DNA from: Pseudomonadota bacterium
GTDB taxonomy: Bacteria; Pseudomonadota; Alphaproteobacteria; Rhizobiales; Xanthobacteraceae
NCBI GenBank assembly: GCA_023442085.1
Contig: JAEZMT010000425.1
Location: forward strand, 1 to 10,055
Length of the DNA stretch: 10,055 bases
Reading direction: 5' to 3'
In this document: positions 1 through 9,097 of the stretch, piece by piece
Numbering within the stretch: position 1 is the first letter of the stretch
How the letters are laid out: every line of letters begins with the position of its first letter
Translations under genes and position numbers: made by a program
Notes under the pieces: model-generated
Seen by the model: the letters and a program-made list of their open reading frames with translations, nothing else
Database searches by the model: none
What the model was told of the DNA's origin: nothing

Positions 1-1850
<1,850 letters not shown>

Positions 1851-2110
1851 CGACTTCTCCTGCAGATCCCGCCGATTTCCAACAGCAGAACGGCGGCGCG
1901 GCTCCTCTGCCTCGCCACCTTTTGCCCTTGAACCCGGGAGCGGCCTTTTTGACGCCATCCCGTTAAACCAGCCTGAACGCGCTTCCAACCCCTATGGTCG
2001 TCGGCGGCAGGCTGCCTTCCGTCCCGTGGGCCGCAGCTTCCGCATGCACCCGCCAGGCGGGCCATGCCAGAGGCTCTTGGCCAAATTGTGCCGCTCCCGC
2101 TTCCGGCCTC
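1851..2110 (-). other. dnaG-rpoD intergenic spacer
   Basis: This 260 bp gap between the dnaG stop and the rpoD start is long for a simple operon junction, so rpoD may have its own promoter here. The only candidate I can point to on the minus strand is TTGGAA (plus-strand 1983-1988), 17 bp, then TAACGG (1960-1965), a poor -10 match. I see no dnaG terminator with a T-tract. The last bases carry the rpoD ribosome-binding site (AGGAGA). Confidence 0.4.
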
Positions 2111-4054
2111 TCACAAAGACCGGACCGCCGAACGGCCGGAGGAGGCACCGAACCCTTCCACCAGCGCCTCGGTGCCGTCGATCGCCGAGAGGCGCTCGCG
2201 GACATCCCGCAGCCAGGCAAAATTCGCTTCGCTCGGATCCTCCCCCAGCGTGCGCTCGGCTTCCTTCAGCTCTCTAGATAGCGCGTGAGCCTTGCGATGC
2301 AAGGCCGTGCGCTGATGCCACCAGAGCCGAACGTCGGCTTCTGCGGTATCTGAGTAGGCTGGCCAGTCGTGCCGGGGGTTGGCGAGGGCCTTCACCCGGC
2401 GGGTCAGGGCGTCAAGATCGGAGCGGCCGAGATGCTCGGCGAGGGCTTCCGCGTCCAGCCCCTCCAGATGCGCCTCGATGAGGGCGCGGCGCAGCCGGTC
2501 GGCCTCCGGATTGGCGAACGGCAGGTTCGATACCTCCTCGCCTGCCTCGTCCAGCAGGAAGGGGTGGTTGATGAGGCAGAACAGCAGCAGCGCCTCGTTG
2601 CGCGGCAGGGCGGCCATGGGCCCGCGCACCAGCGCGCTCCTTGCGATCTCCTGCCCGCGCGGGGCCAGAGGCGGTGCCGAGGGCTTGCCGGGAAATTTGC
2701 CGCCGCGGCCCCGTCCCGGCGTGAAACCGGGCGACCAGCCTTCCCGGCTGCCCTCCCGCCGGCCCGGCCCGCGGGCCCGGTCGGCCGGGGCGACGAGGGC
2801 GTTGAAGCGGCCCATCAGATCGGCCCGGTAATGCTTGCGCACCGTCTCGTCGCCGATGGCGTTCACCACCTCGTTCAGCCGGCCTTCCAGCCCCGCCCGA
2901 CGCTCCGGCGTTTCGAGGGACGCATTTTCGCTCTCCCGCGCCCAAAGTTCCGCGGCGAGAGGCCTCGCCTGCGCCAGAACCTGCTCCATGGCCTCGCGGC
3001 CGGAGCGGCGAATCAGGTCGTCGGGGTCCTGCCCTTCCGGTAGAGCGGCAAAGGAGAGGCTGCGGCCGGCCTTGAGGTGCGGCAGCGCGAGGTCGATGGC
3101 GCGGTGGGCGGCGCGCCGGCCGGCCTTGTCGCCGTCGAACAGCAGCAGCGGCTCCTCCGACATGCGCCAGAGCAATTGCAACTGCTCCTCGGTCAAGGCG
3201 GTGCCGAGCGGTGCCACCGCACCGCCGAAGCCCGCCTCCACCATGGCGATCACGTCCACATAGCCTTCCACCGCGATGACGCGGGCGCCGGACTGGGCGG
3301 CGGTGCGGGCGGCAAAGCCGTTGTAGAGCAGGGAGCCCTTGTGAAAGAGCGGTGTCTCCGGGGAATTGAGGTATTTCGCCGGAACGTCCTTCTCCAGCGC
3401 CCGCCCGCCGAAGGCCACCACGCGGCCCCGCAGATCGGTGATGGGGAACATCACCCGGTCGCGGAAGCGATCGTAGGGGACGGGGATGTCCTCGCCGGCA
3501 ATCAGCAGGCCCGCCTCCACCATGTCGGCGACGGAGACGCCTTCCTTGCCCAGCGCTTCCTTCAGGTTGAAGCGCTCGCCCGCCGCATAGCCGAGGCCGA
3601 ATTTCTTTTGTGTGGCGGGGCCGATCTCCCGGTCGGCCAGATAGCCGCGCGCCTTGGCGCCGAGGCGCGACTGCAGATTGGCCTCGAAATGCTTCGCCGC
3701 CAGCACCATCACCTCATAGAGCGTGCGCCGCCGCTGCTCCTTGGCCGCCGCCTCCGGCGTCTCCTGCGGCAGGGACAGCCCGGCCATGGCGGCCAGCCGC
3801 TCCACCGCCTCGCCAAAGGAGGCGCCCTCCGTCTCCATCAGGAAATCGAACACGTCGCCATGCTTGCCGGAGGAGAAGCAGTGGTAGAAGCCCTTCTGAT
3901 CATTCACGAAGAAGGACGGCGACTTCTCCGCATTGAAGGGCGAGAGCCCGGCGAACTCACGCCCCTGCTTCTTCAGCTTCACCCGACGGCCGACCACCTC
4001 CGACACCGGAAGCCGGGCGCGGATTTCATCGAGAAAGGCGGGCGAAAAGCGCAT
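2111..4054 (-). CDS. dnaG: DNA primase DnaG with degenerate zinc-ribbon ligands
   Basis: Synthesises RNA primers at the replication fork together with DnaB helicase. The 647 residues have the full family layout. The N-terminal zinc-binding-type domain covers about 1-100, with the family framework SPFNAEKSPSFFVNDQKGFYHCFSSGKHG. The catalytic core follows, with YLNSPETPLFHKG (228-240) and the Toprim fold, whose acidic residues sit in EGYVDV (E263) and DGDKAG (D307, D309), plus GQDPDD at 341-346. A glycine/arginine-rich linker spans about 425-465, and the C-terminal helicase-binding type domain runs from about 480 to 647. Oddity: of the four zinc ligands of E. coli primase (C40, H43, C61, C64) only one is kept; the equivalent positions read S38, N41, C59, S62. 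From memory this variant occurs in related Hyphomicrobiales, so it need not mean loss of function. The ATG start matches the usual primase N-terminus, though no strong Shine-Dalgarno is seen. rpoD follows on the same strand. Confidence 0.97.
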   Translation of the reverse strand: MRFSPAFLDEIRARLPVSEVVGRRVKLKKQGREFAGLSPFNAEKSPSFFVNDQKGFYHCFSSGKHGDVFDFLMETEGASFGEAVERLAAMAGLSLPQETPEAAAKEQRRRTLYEVMVLAAKHFEANLQSRLGAKARGYLADREIGPATQKKFGLGYAAGERFNLKEALGKEGVSVADMVEAGLLIAGEDIPVPYDRFRDRVMFPITDLRGRVVAFGGRALEKDVPAKYLNSPETPLFHKGSLLYNGFAARTAAQSGARVIAVEGYVDVIAMVEAGFGGAVAPLGTALTEEQLQLLWRMSEEPLLLFDGDKAGRRAAHRAIDLALPHLKAGRSLSFAALPEGQDPDDLIRRSGREAMEQVLAQARPLAAELWARESENASLETPERRAGLEGRLNEVVNAIGDETVRKHYRADLMGRFNALVAPADRARGPGRREGSREGWSPGFTPGRGRGGKFPGKPSAPPLAPRGQEIARSALVRGPMAALPRNEALLLFCLINHPFLLDEAGEEVSNLPFANPEADRLRRALIEAHLEGLDAEALAEHLGRSDLDALTRRVKALANPRHDWPAYSDTAEADVRLWWHQRTALHRKAHALSRELKEAERTLGEDPSEANFAWLRDVRERLSAIDGTEALVEGFGASSGRSAVRSL

Positions 4055-4181
4055 GGGCAGGCGGAGCCGGCAGTCTGTTGGGGCGCGCGAATGTAGCGCG
4101 CGGAAGTCAGCCCTTCAGTCTAGCCGGGAATGGGGGGCGGGGGGAGGGGGCGCCATTACGGATCGCACGAATCACGTCGTG

Positions 4182-4222
4182 CCCCGGACAAGCGACGGCG
4201 CAGCCGGAGCGCTGATCCGGGG
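4182..4222. repeat. Palindromic repeat element (interrupted dyad)
   Basis: Outer arms ccccgga (4182-4188) and tccgggg (4216-4222) are perfect complements. After a 2x2 internal loop the pairing resumes with agcg/cgct (4191-4194 and 4210-4213). The shape, ccccggacaagc...gctgatccgggg, resembles palindromic intergenic repeats I know from Bradyrhizobium-like genomes; the assignment to that family is from memory and not checked. Confidence 0.55.
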
Positions 4223-4224
4223 GG

Positions 4225-4302
4225 CAGCGCAAGAGTCCCGCGTAGCGGGCAAAACCTGAGAGATGCGGGGTTGGGCAGCGCCTTCGGCGGTCTCTTGCGC
4301 TG
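4225..4302. repeat. 11 bp inverted repeat enclosing a smaller hairpin
   Basis: cagcgcaagag (4225-4235) is the exact reverse complement of ctcttgcgctg (4292-4302). Between them lies a small GC hairpin, cccgc-gta-gcggg (4237-4249), and a GC-rich cgcc-ttc-ggcg hairpin near 4280-4290. The right arm falls inside direct-repeat copy 1. No T-tract follows on either strand, so this is not a typical intrinsic terminator. Confidence 0.6.
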
Positions 4303-4357
4303 GGCCCCGGCTCGCATTCCGCTTCGCTGCATGCGTCCGGGGCGCGAGGGTGGTTCA
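4271..4357 (+). repeat. Imperfect direct repeat, copy 1 (about 87 bp)
   Basis: Runs from ttgggcagcg to ggttca and matches the 84 bp at 4494-4577 in the same orientation. Blocks cggctcgcattccgct and gcatgcgtccggggcgcgag are identical in both copies, and the rest differs by scattered substitutions and small indels. The copy can fold: gccccgg (4304-4310) with ccggggc (4337-4343), continued by cgcat (4313-4317) with atgcg (4331-4335) around a bulge. Confidence 0.8.
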
Positions 4358-4370
4358 TCGCACCTCCGTC

Positions 4371-4393
4371 GCCCTCCGGCTCGACCGGAGGGC
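4371..4393. repeat. Perfect 9+5+9 hairpin, element A
   Basis: gccctccgg (4371-4379), loop ctcga, ccggagggc (4385-4393). It is homologous, in inverted orientation, to the hairpin at 4444-4466. The CCGG-CTYGA-CCGG centre and the flank CCCAT are shared, while the outer stem pairs differ by compensatory changes. No T-tract is adjacent. Confidence 0.75.
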
Positions 4394-4443
4394 CCATCCA
4401 TCCTCTTGCACAGACGCGCGTGTCCGGGCAAACGGCGCCATGG

Positions 4444-4466
4444 GTGGTCCGGTCAAGCCGGACCAC
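4444..4466. repeat. Perfect 9+5+9 hairpin, element B
   Basis: gtggtccgg (4444-4452), loop tcaag, ccggaccac (4458-4466). Read on the minus strand it aligns base for base, flanks included, with element A at 4371-4393. Three stem positions differ on both sides, and pairing is kept each time. Confidence 0.75.
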
Positions 4467-4493
4467 GATGGCGGTTTGCGATCTCCGTAGGAT

Positions 4494-4577
4494 TTGGGAA
4501 GCGCCTGCGGCGAACTTTGCGCTGGGGCCCGGCTCGCATTCCGCTGGCGCATGCGTCCGGGGCGCGAGAGCGGTTCA
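4494..4577 (+). repeat. Imperfect direct repeat, copy 2 (about 84 bp)
   Basis: Second copy of the repeat at 4271-4357, in the same orientation. The cccgg/ccggg stem is one pair weaker because the run reads ggggcccgg here instead of gggccccgg. An open frame continuing upstream from the symporter gene crosses this copy, but it should not be read as coding. Confidence 0.8.
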
Positions 4578-4715
4578 CCCCCGCAATCCCCTCTATTCAC
4601 ACCCCCCACTCATCGCCGGAATGTGTCCACAAAGTGGCGCGTTGGGCACGGTATGGGGATGGACCGCCAAGGTCACGCTGATAAGCTTCACCGTTTCAGC
4701 GAGGGGCGGGCTGAC

Positions 4716-6131
4716 ATGGATGCGGTGATCGATTTCCTCAACACCATCTTCTGGGGCTACATCCTGATCTATGGCCTGCTGGCGGTGGGGGTGTTCTTCA
4801 CCCTCCGGCTGGGCTTCGTGCAGATCGTGCATTTCCCGGAGATGCTGCGCTCGGTGCTGCGCTCCAACGAGACCGACAAATCCGGCATCACCCCGTTCCA
4901 GGCCCTGTGCACCTCGCTTGCCTCGCGCGTCGGCACCGGCAACATCGCCGGCGTCGCGGTGGCGCTGACCCTCGGCGGGCCGGGCGCGATCTTCTGGATG
5001 TGGGTGGTGGCGGCGCTCGGAATGGCCACCGCCTTCGCCGAGAGCACGCTCGCCCAGCTCTACAAGGTGAAGGACGACGAGGGTCGCTATCGCGGCGGGC
5101 CGGCCTTCTACATTGCCAACGGCCTCAAGGCCTCATGGGCGGGCGCGCTGTTCTCGGTCTGCCTCATCATCTCGTTCGGGCTGGTGTTCAATGCCGTGCA
5201 GGCCAATTCCATCGCCGATGCGGTGGAGGGGGCGTTCGGCGTGCCCAAGCTCGGCACCGGGCTGGTGGTGGCGCTCCTGTCCGGCGTCATCATCTTCGGG
5301 GGCATCGCCGCCATCGCCCGCACTGCGGAATTCGTGGTGCCTTTCATGGCCCTCGCCTATGTGGGGCTCGCCTTCTATGCCCTCGCCACGCACATCACGC
5401 TGGTGCCCAGCATCCTCGGCCATATCGTCGGCAGCGCATTCGGCTTCGGCGCGGCGGCGGGCGGGGTGGCCGGCTCGGTGGCGGCGGCCATGATGAACGG
5501 CGTGAAGCGCGGCCTCTTCTCCAACGAGGCCGGCATGGGCAGCGCCCCCAACATCGCCGCCGTGGCGACGCCCGATCCGCACCATCCGGTGAGCCAGGGC
5601 TTCGTGCAGTCGCTGGGGGTGTTCATCGACACCATCGTCATCTGCACCGCCACCGCGCTCCTGATCCTCCTGTCGGAGGTGGTGCCCTCGGCTGAGCTCA
5701 CCGGCACCCAGCTGACCCAGGCGGCGTTGGAAGTGCATGTGGGTTGGCTCGGACGGTATTTCGTGGCCATCGCCATCTTCTTCTTCGCCTTCACCTCCAT
5801 CATCGGCAACTACTCTTATGCCGAGAACGCGCTGGTCTTCCTCGGCCATGGCCATGTCTCGGGCGTCATCGTCCTGCGCCTCGCATTGCTGGCCATGGTG
5901 GTATGGGGATCGCTGCAGAGCGTCGCCACCGTGTTCAATGCGGCGGACGCCTCCATGGGGCTGATGGCCTCCATCAACCTCATCGCCATCGTCCTGCTCT
6001 CGGGCACCGTGACGCGGCTGACGAAGGATTACCTGACGCAGCGGAAGGCGGGGCGGGAGCCGGTGTTCGTCGCCGACGAAATGGCCGACCTGCCGCCCGG
6101 AGTCGACCGGCAGATCTGGAGCCGGAAATGA
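4716..6131 (+). CDS. Sodium:alanine/glycine symporter, AGCS family
   Basis: An integral inner-membrane protein that probably couples uptake of alanine, glycine or a similar small amino acid to Na+ entry. The 471 residues match the usual family length (about 450-480). They are strongly hydrophobic, with around ten membrane segments. Family hallmarks include RVGTGNIAGVA (71-81) followed by GGPGAIFWMW (87-96), RYRGGPAFYI (124-133), KRGLFSNEAGMGSAPNIAA (264-282) and GNYSYAENAL (364-373). The ATG at 4716 was chosen because it gives the family N-terminus MDAVIDFLNTIFWGYILIYG and has a GAGGGG stretch upstream; the frame stays open to 4494, but that extension runs through repeat DNA. The gene stands alone, transcribed away from dnaG and converging on yqeY. 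The substrate cannot be told from sequence, so no gene symbol is assigned. Confidence 0.94.
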   Translation: MDAVIDFLNTIFWGYILIYGLLAVGVFFTLRLGFVQIVHFPEMLRSVLRSNETDKSGITPFQALCTSLASRVGTGNIAGVAVALTLGGPGAIFWMWVVAALGMATAFAESTLAQLYKVKDDEGRYRGGPAFYIANGLKASWAGALFSVCLIISFGLVFNAVQANSIADAVEGAFGVPKLGTGLVVALLSGVIIFGGIAAIARTAEFVVPFMALAYVGLAFYALATHITLVPSILGHIVGSAFGFGAAAGGVAGSVAAAMMNGVKRGLFSNEAGMGSAPNIAAVATPDPHHPVSQGFVQSLGVFIDTIVICTATALLILLSEVVPSAELTGTQLTQAALEVHVGWLGRYFVAIAIFFFAFTSIIGNYSYAENALVFLGHGHVSGVIVLRLALLAMVVWGSLQSVATVFNAADASMGLMASINLIAIVLLSGTVTRLTKDYLTQRKAGREPVFVADEMADLPPGVDRQIWSRK

Positions 6132-6136
6132 GAAAA

Positions 6137-6184
6137 GGGGCGGAATCGGACCCGGCATCTGCCGAACGTCACCGATTCCGCCCC
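6137..6184 (-). terminator. Intrinsic terminator for yqeY, between convergent genes
   Basis: Thirteen-base arms ggggcggaatcgg (6137-6149) and ccgattccgcccc (6172-6184) pair perfectly. The 22 nt loop holds a small inner cggc/gccg hairpin. Read on the minus strand the stem is followed at once by TTTTCT, so the U-tract serves the yqeY transcript, 38 nt past its stop. The hairpin begins only 6 nt after the symporter stop and may also protect that mRNA end, but no T-tract follows on the plus strand. Confidence 0.8.
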
Positions 6185-6221
6185 CGAACCCCACCCGAAA
6201 AGGTGGTGTGACCCCGCCCGG

Positions 6222-6680
6222 TCAGGCCGCCGTCAGCGCGTCCTTGACCCAGCCGGACGCCTTGCCGAAATCCAGCGCGCCGGCATGGCGCTCCTTCAGC
6301 ACGGCCATGGTGCGGCCCATGTCCTTGATGCCCTTGGCGCCGATCTCGGCAATCACCGCGGCAATGGCGGCGCGGGTATCGGCCTCGGAAAGCTGTTTGG
6401 GCAGAAAGGCCTGGATGTAGGTAATTTCCTCGCGCTCCTGCGCGGCAAGCTCCGGGCGGCCGCCCTCGTCATAGATCTTGGCGCTCTCCTCCCGCTGCTT
6501 CACCATCTTGGCGAGCAGGGCGCGCAGTTCGTCGTCATTGAGCGGGTCCTTGCCATGTCCCCGCTGCTCGATATCCCGGTCCTTGAGCGCCGCATTGATG
6601 AGGCGGAGTGTCCCGGTTCTCTTTTTATCCTGGGCCTTTAGCGCCTCTTTCAGAGCCGCGTTGATGTCGTCGCGAAGCAC
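6222..6680 (-). CDS. yqeY: GatB/YqeY domain-containing protein
   Basis: A small soluble protein related to the C-terminal tail domain of GatB, the amidotransferase subunit that makes Gln-tRNA or Asn-tRNA. The free-standing form is widespread in bacteria and its exact role is unsettled. I place the start at GTG 6678-6680, giving 152 residues that begin (M/V)LRDDINAALKEALKAQDKKR, the normal family N-terminus, with an AGGACGG ribosome-binding site upstream. ATGs farther upstream (6708-6710 and 6759-6761) would add a non-conserved Pro/Arg-rich stretch with no ribosome-binding site. Family features include KQREESAKIYDEGGRPELAAQE (about 61-82, shown in part), ITYIQAFLPKQLSE (86-99) and the C-terminal GIKDMGRTMAVLKERHAG (117-134). 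It is divergent from carA (137 bp apart), an arrangement I recall from other alphaproteobacteria. Confidence 0.92.
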   Translation of the reverse strand: MLRDDINAALKEALKAQDKKRTGTLRLINAALKDRDIEQRGHGKDPLNDDELRALLAKMVKQREESAKIYDEGGRPELAAQEREEITYIQAFLPKQLSEADTRAAIAAVIAEIGAKGIKDMGRTMAVLKERHAGALDFGKASGWVKDALTAA

Positions 6681-6817
6681 GATCGTCCGTCCTGTGTTGA
6701 AGCGCGCCATAAAGGGTGGCGGGGCCCGGCGGCCCTCCGGCCGGCCTGGGCCGGGGCGCACAAATTCCTGCGAGAGGCGCTGGAAACGCGGCGCGCGAGC
6801 CTCTATCTAGGCGATCC

Positions 6818-8023
<1,206 letters not shown>

Positions 8024-8042
8024 GCTGCCTTGGCATGAAACG

Positions 8043-8080
8043 AAAAAGGGCCGGCGCACAGGTGTCGGCCCTTTTTGTTT
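8043..8080. terminator. Bidirectional intrinsic terminator between carA and the GntR gene
   Basis: Eleven-base arms aaaaagggccg (8043-8053) and cggcccttttt (8066-8076) pair perfectly around a 12 nt loop containing a short cac/gtg pairing. TTTTTGTTTG follows on the plus strand. On the minus strand the stem also ends in TTTTT (then CGTTT), so it can end both the carA and the convergent GntR/FCD transcripts. Confidence 0.9.
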
Positions 8081-8107
8081 GTCGGCGGCGGGCCTGCCGC
8101 GACCAGG

Positions 8108-8797
8108 TCAGTTCAGGAACTCGCCATGCTCGGCCACATGCTTGGCAAGGCCCAGCGTGTGCTCGCGCACGAGGCGCTCGGCGAGGTCGGGATCGCGCTT
8201 CTCGATGGCTTCCACGATGTGGGTGTGATCCACGATGGAGCGCTGGGCGCGGTGCGACTGCCCGATCGTCACCTTGCGGACACCGCGCATGTGGGGGAAC
8301 AGGTTCTCCGTCGTCTCCGCGATCAGGGCGCAGCCGGACATGCGGATGATGAGCTTGTGGAAGGCGAGGTTGGCCTCCGAATATTCGGAAACGAACTCCT
8401 CCGGGTTCCGGTTGGCGAAGGCGCGGACGTTCTCGCGCAACTGGCGGATTTCCGTTTCGCTGGCCCGCTCGCAGGCGAGACGCGCCGCCATGCTCTCCAG
8501 TGCCGCCCAGACCGTGATCATCTCGATCACTTCCTGCTTGGTCTTGCGGACCACGAAGATGCCCCGGCGGGGCACGGAGCGCACGAAGCCTTCCTGCTCA
8601 AGCAGCGTCATCGCCTCGCGGATGGGCGTGCGTGACACCCCGAGCTTCTCGGAAAGCTGGCGCTCTTCCAGGCGGATTTCCTCGGGATGGCTGTAGATGT
8701 CCATCTCCATGATGGCCGCCTTCAGCGCCTTATAGGCCTTCATCCGGAAGCTCGATTCCGTTTCGATCGGCTTCACGTTGATATCCTGGTACGTCAT
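8108..8797 (-). CDS. GntR-family transcriptional regulator, FCD (FadR-C) subfamily
   Basis: A DNA-binding regulator, normally a dimeric repressor released by a small organic acid or acyl ligand. It has 229 residues. The N-terminal winged helix-turn-helix spans about 17-85, with LEERQLSEKLGVSRTPIREA (43-62), TLLEQEGFV and PRRGIFV (76-82). The C-terminal all-helical FCD domain spans about 90-220. The usual metal-ligand positions of FCD domains would be N143 and H147 (EANLAFH), H191 (VDHTHIVEAI) and H213 (REHTLG); Asn stands where Asp is commonest. ATG 8795-8797 has an AAGGGG ribosome-binding site 5 nt upstream. It is divergent from a CBS-domain gene and then frc, so oxalate, formyl-CoA or a related acid is a reasonable guess for its effector, not shown by the sequence. 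A candidate promoter is listed separately. Confidence 0.93.
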   Translation of the reverse strand: MTYQDINVKPIETESSFRMKAYKALKAAIMEMDIYSHPEEIRLEERQLSEKLGVSRTPIREAMTLLEQEGFVRSVPRRGIFVVRKTKQEVIEMITVWAALESMAARLACERASETEIRQLRENVRAFANRNPEEFVSEYSEANLAFHKLIIRMSGCALIAETTENLFPHMRGVRKVTIGQSHRAQRSIVDHTHIVEAIEKRDPDLAERLVREHTLGLAKHVAEHGEFLN

Positions 8798-8835
8798 CGC
8801 ACCCCTTCGCCTTAGGCTCGCGGCATTCAGTCGGG

Positions 8836-8870
8836 TCTAAAGTGATTCCCGTGTTGCGCACCAAATACAT
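8836..8870 (-). promoter_or_regulatory. Candidate promoter and half-operator of the GntR/FCD gene
   Basis: On the minus strand TTGGTG (plus coordinates 8859-8864) and TTTAGA (8836-8841) are 17 bp apart and 38 bp or so from the start codon. ATGTATTT (plus coordinates 8863-8870) touches the -35 box and repeats exactly the octamer found at 8983-8990 in the CBS-gene promoter. Only one half of the GTAT-N5-ATAC dyad is conserved here, so autoregulation is a weak inference. Confidence 0.35.
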
Positions 8871-8974
8871 CATATCACATGCGAGAAAGAGCGCGCTTGC
8901 AAGCAATGCCGCAGGCATCGACTAGTCTTGCGGCGATGCAGCATGCTCTGTGCAGATGCGGGCCGCGTCTTGCG

Positions 8975-9003
8975 TTGACAGAATGTATTTTGAATACCAC
9001 GAT
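8975..9003 (+). promoter_or_regulatory. Candidate promoter of the CBS gene with internal 13 bp operator dyad
   Basis: TTGACA (8975-8980) is a perfect -35 box. CACGAT (8998-9003) lies 17 bp downstream as a weak -10. Inside the spacer is the perfect dyad GTATT-TTG-AATAC (8985-8997), which as GTAT-N5-ATAC recurs before frc. A dyad between -35 and -10 is a classical repressor position, and the divergent FCD regulator is the obvious candidate ligand. The promoter and its regulation are inferred from sequence only. Confidence 0.5.
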
Positions 9004-9097
9004 GCTTGAAGGGGAGACGGGCGACAACAAGGCCCCACCCTGTCCGGCGGACCTTGGCCGGGCAATTGGCGAACATTCGCCAGGGGAGGACACGCCA

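Larger units (their letters stand above)
4055..4715. other. Gene-free block of hairpins and repeats between dnaG and the symporter gene
   Basis: No convincing gene lies in these 660 bp; the open frames are short, low-complexity and conflict with one another. The block contains a G-run at 4132-4150, a GC hairpin just upstream of dnaG (GCGCGC arms 4083-4088 and 4096-4101), a dyad at 4165-4182 (gcacga/tcgtgc), a longer dyad at 4182-4222, two long imperfect direct repeats, and two 9+5+9 hairpins listed separately. The dnaG promoter (minus strand) and the symporter promoter (plus strand) must lie at the two ends, but I see no good -35/-10 pair for either. The overall look is that of the palindromic intergenic repeats common in Hyphomicrobiales genomes. 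Confidence 0.7.
8798..9097. other. Divergent intergenic region, GntR/FCD gene to CBS gene
   Basis: These 300 bp hold candidate promoters for both genes and several dyads: gcttgcaagc (8895-8904), gactagtc (8920-8927), gcatcg/cgatgc (8915-8920 and 8934-8939) and gccgca/tgcggc (8908-8913 and 8929-8934). The CBS frame is open back to 8879, but ribosome-binding and family evidence put the start at 9098. No gene is supported here. Confidence 0.6.

Noticed and set aside
1960..1988. TTGGAA-N17-TAACGG as an rpoD promoter
   Set aside because: The -10 box is a poor match and nothing else supports it; mentioned in the spacer entry but not called as a promoter.
4494..4715. N-terminal extension of the symporter reading frame
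   Set aside because: The extra 74 residues run through repeat copy 2 and lack AGCS similarity; ATG 4716 gives the family N-terminus.
4055..4715. Insertion sequence, small gene or CRISPR array in the gene-free block
   Set aside because: No transposase fragment, terminal inverted repeats with target duplication, or regularly spaced identical repeats are visible; only palindromes and one imperfect direct repeat.
6708..6761. Upstream ATG starts for the YqeY protein
   Set aside because: Both add a Pro/Arg-rich, non-conserved N-terminus without a ribosome-binding site; GTG 6678-6680 fits the family start and has AGGACGG upstream.
8879..9097. N-terminal extension of the CBS-domain protein
   Set aside because: It would run across the promoter and operator dyad, has no ribosome-binding site and no similarity; GGAGG precedes ATG 9098.
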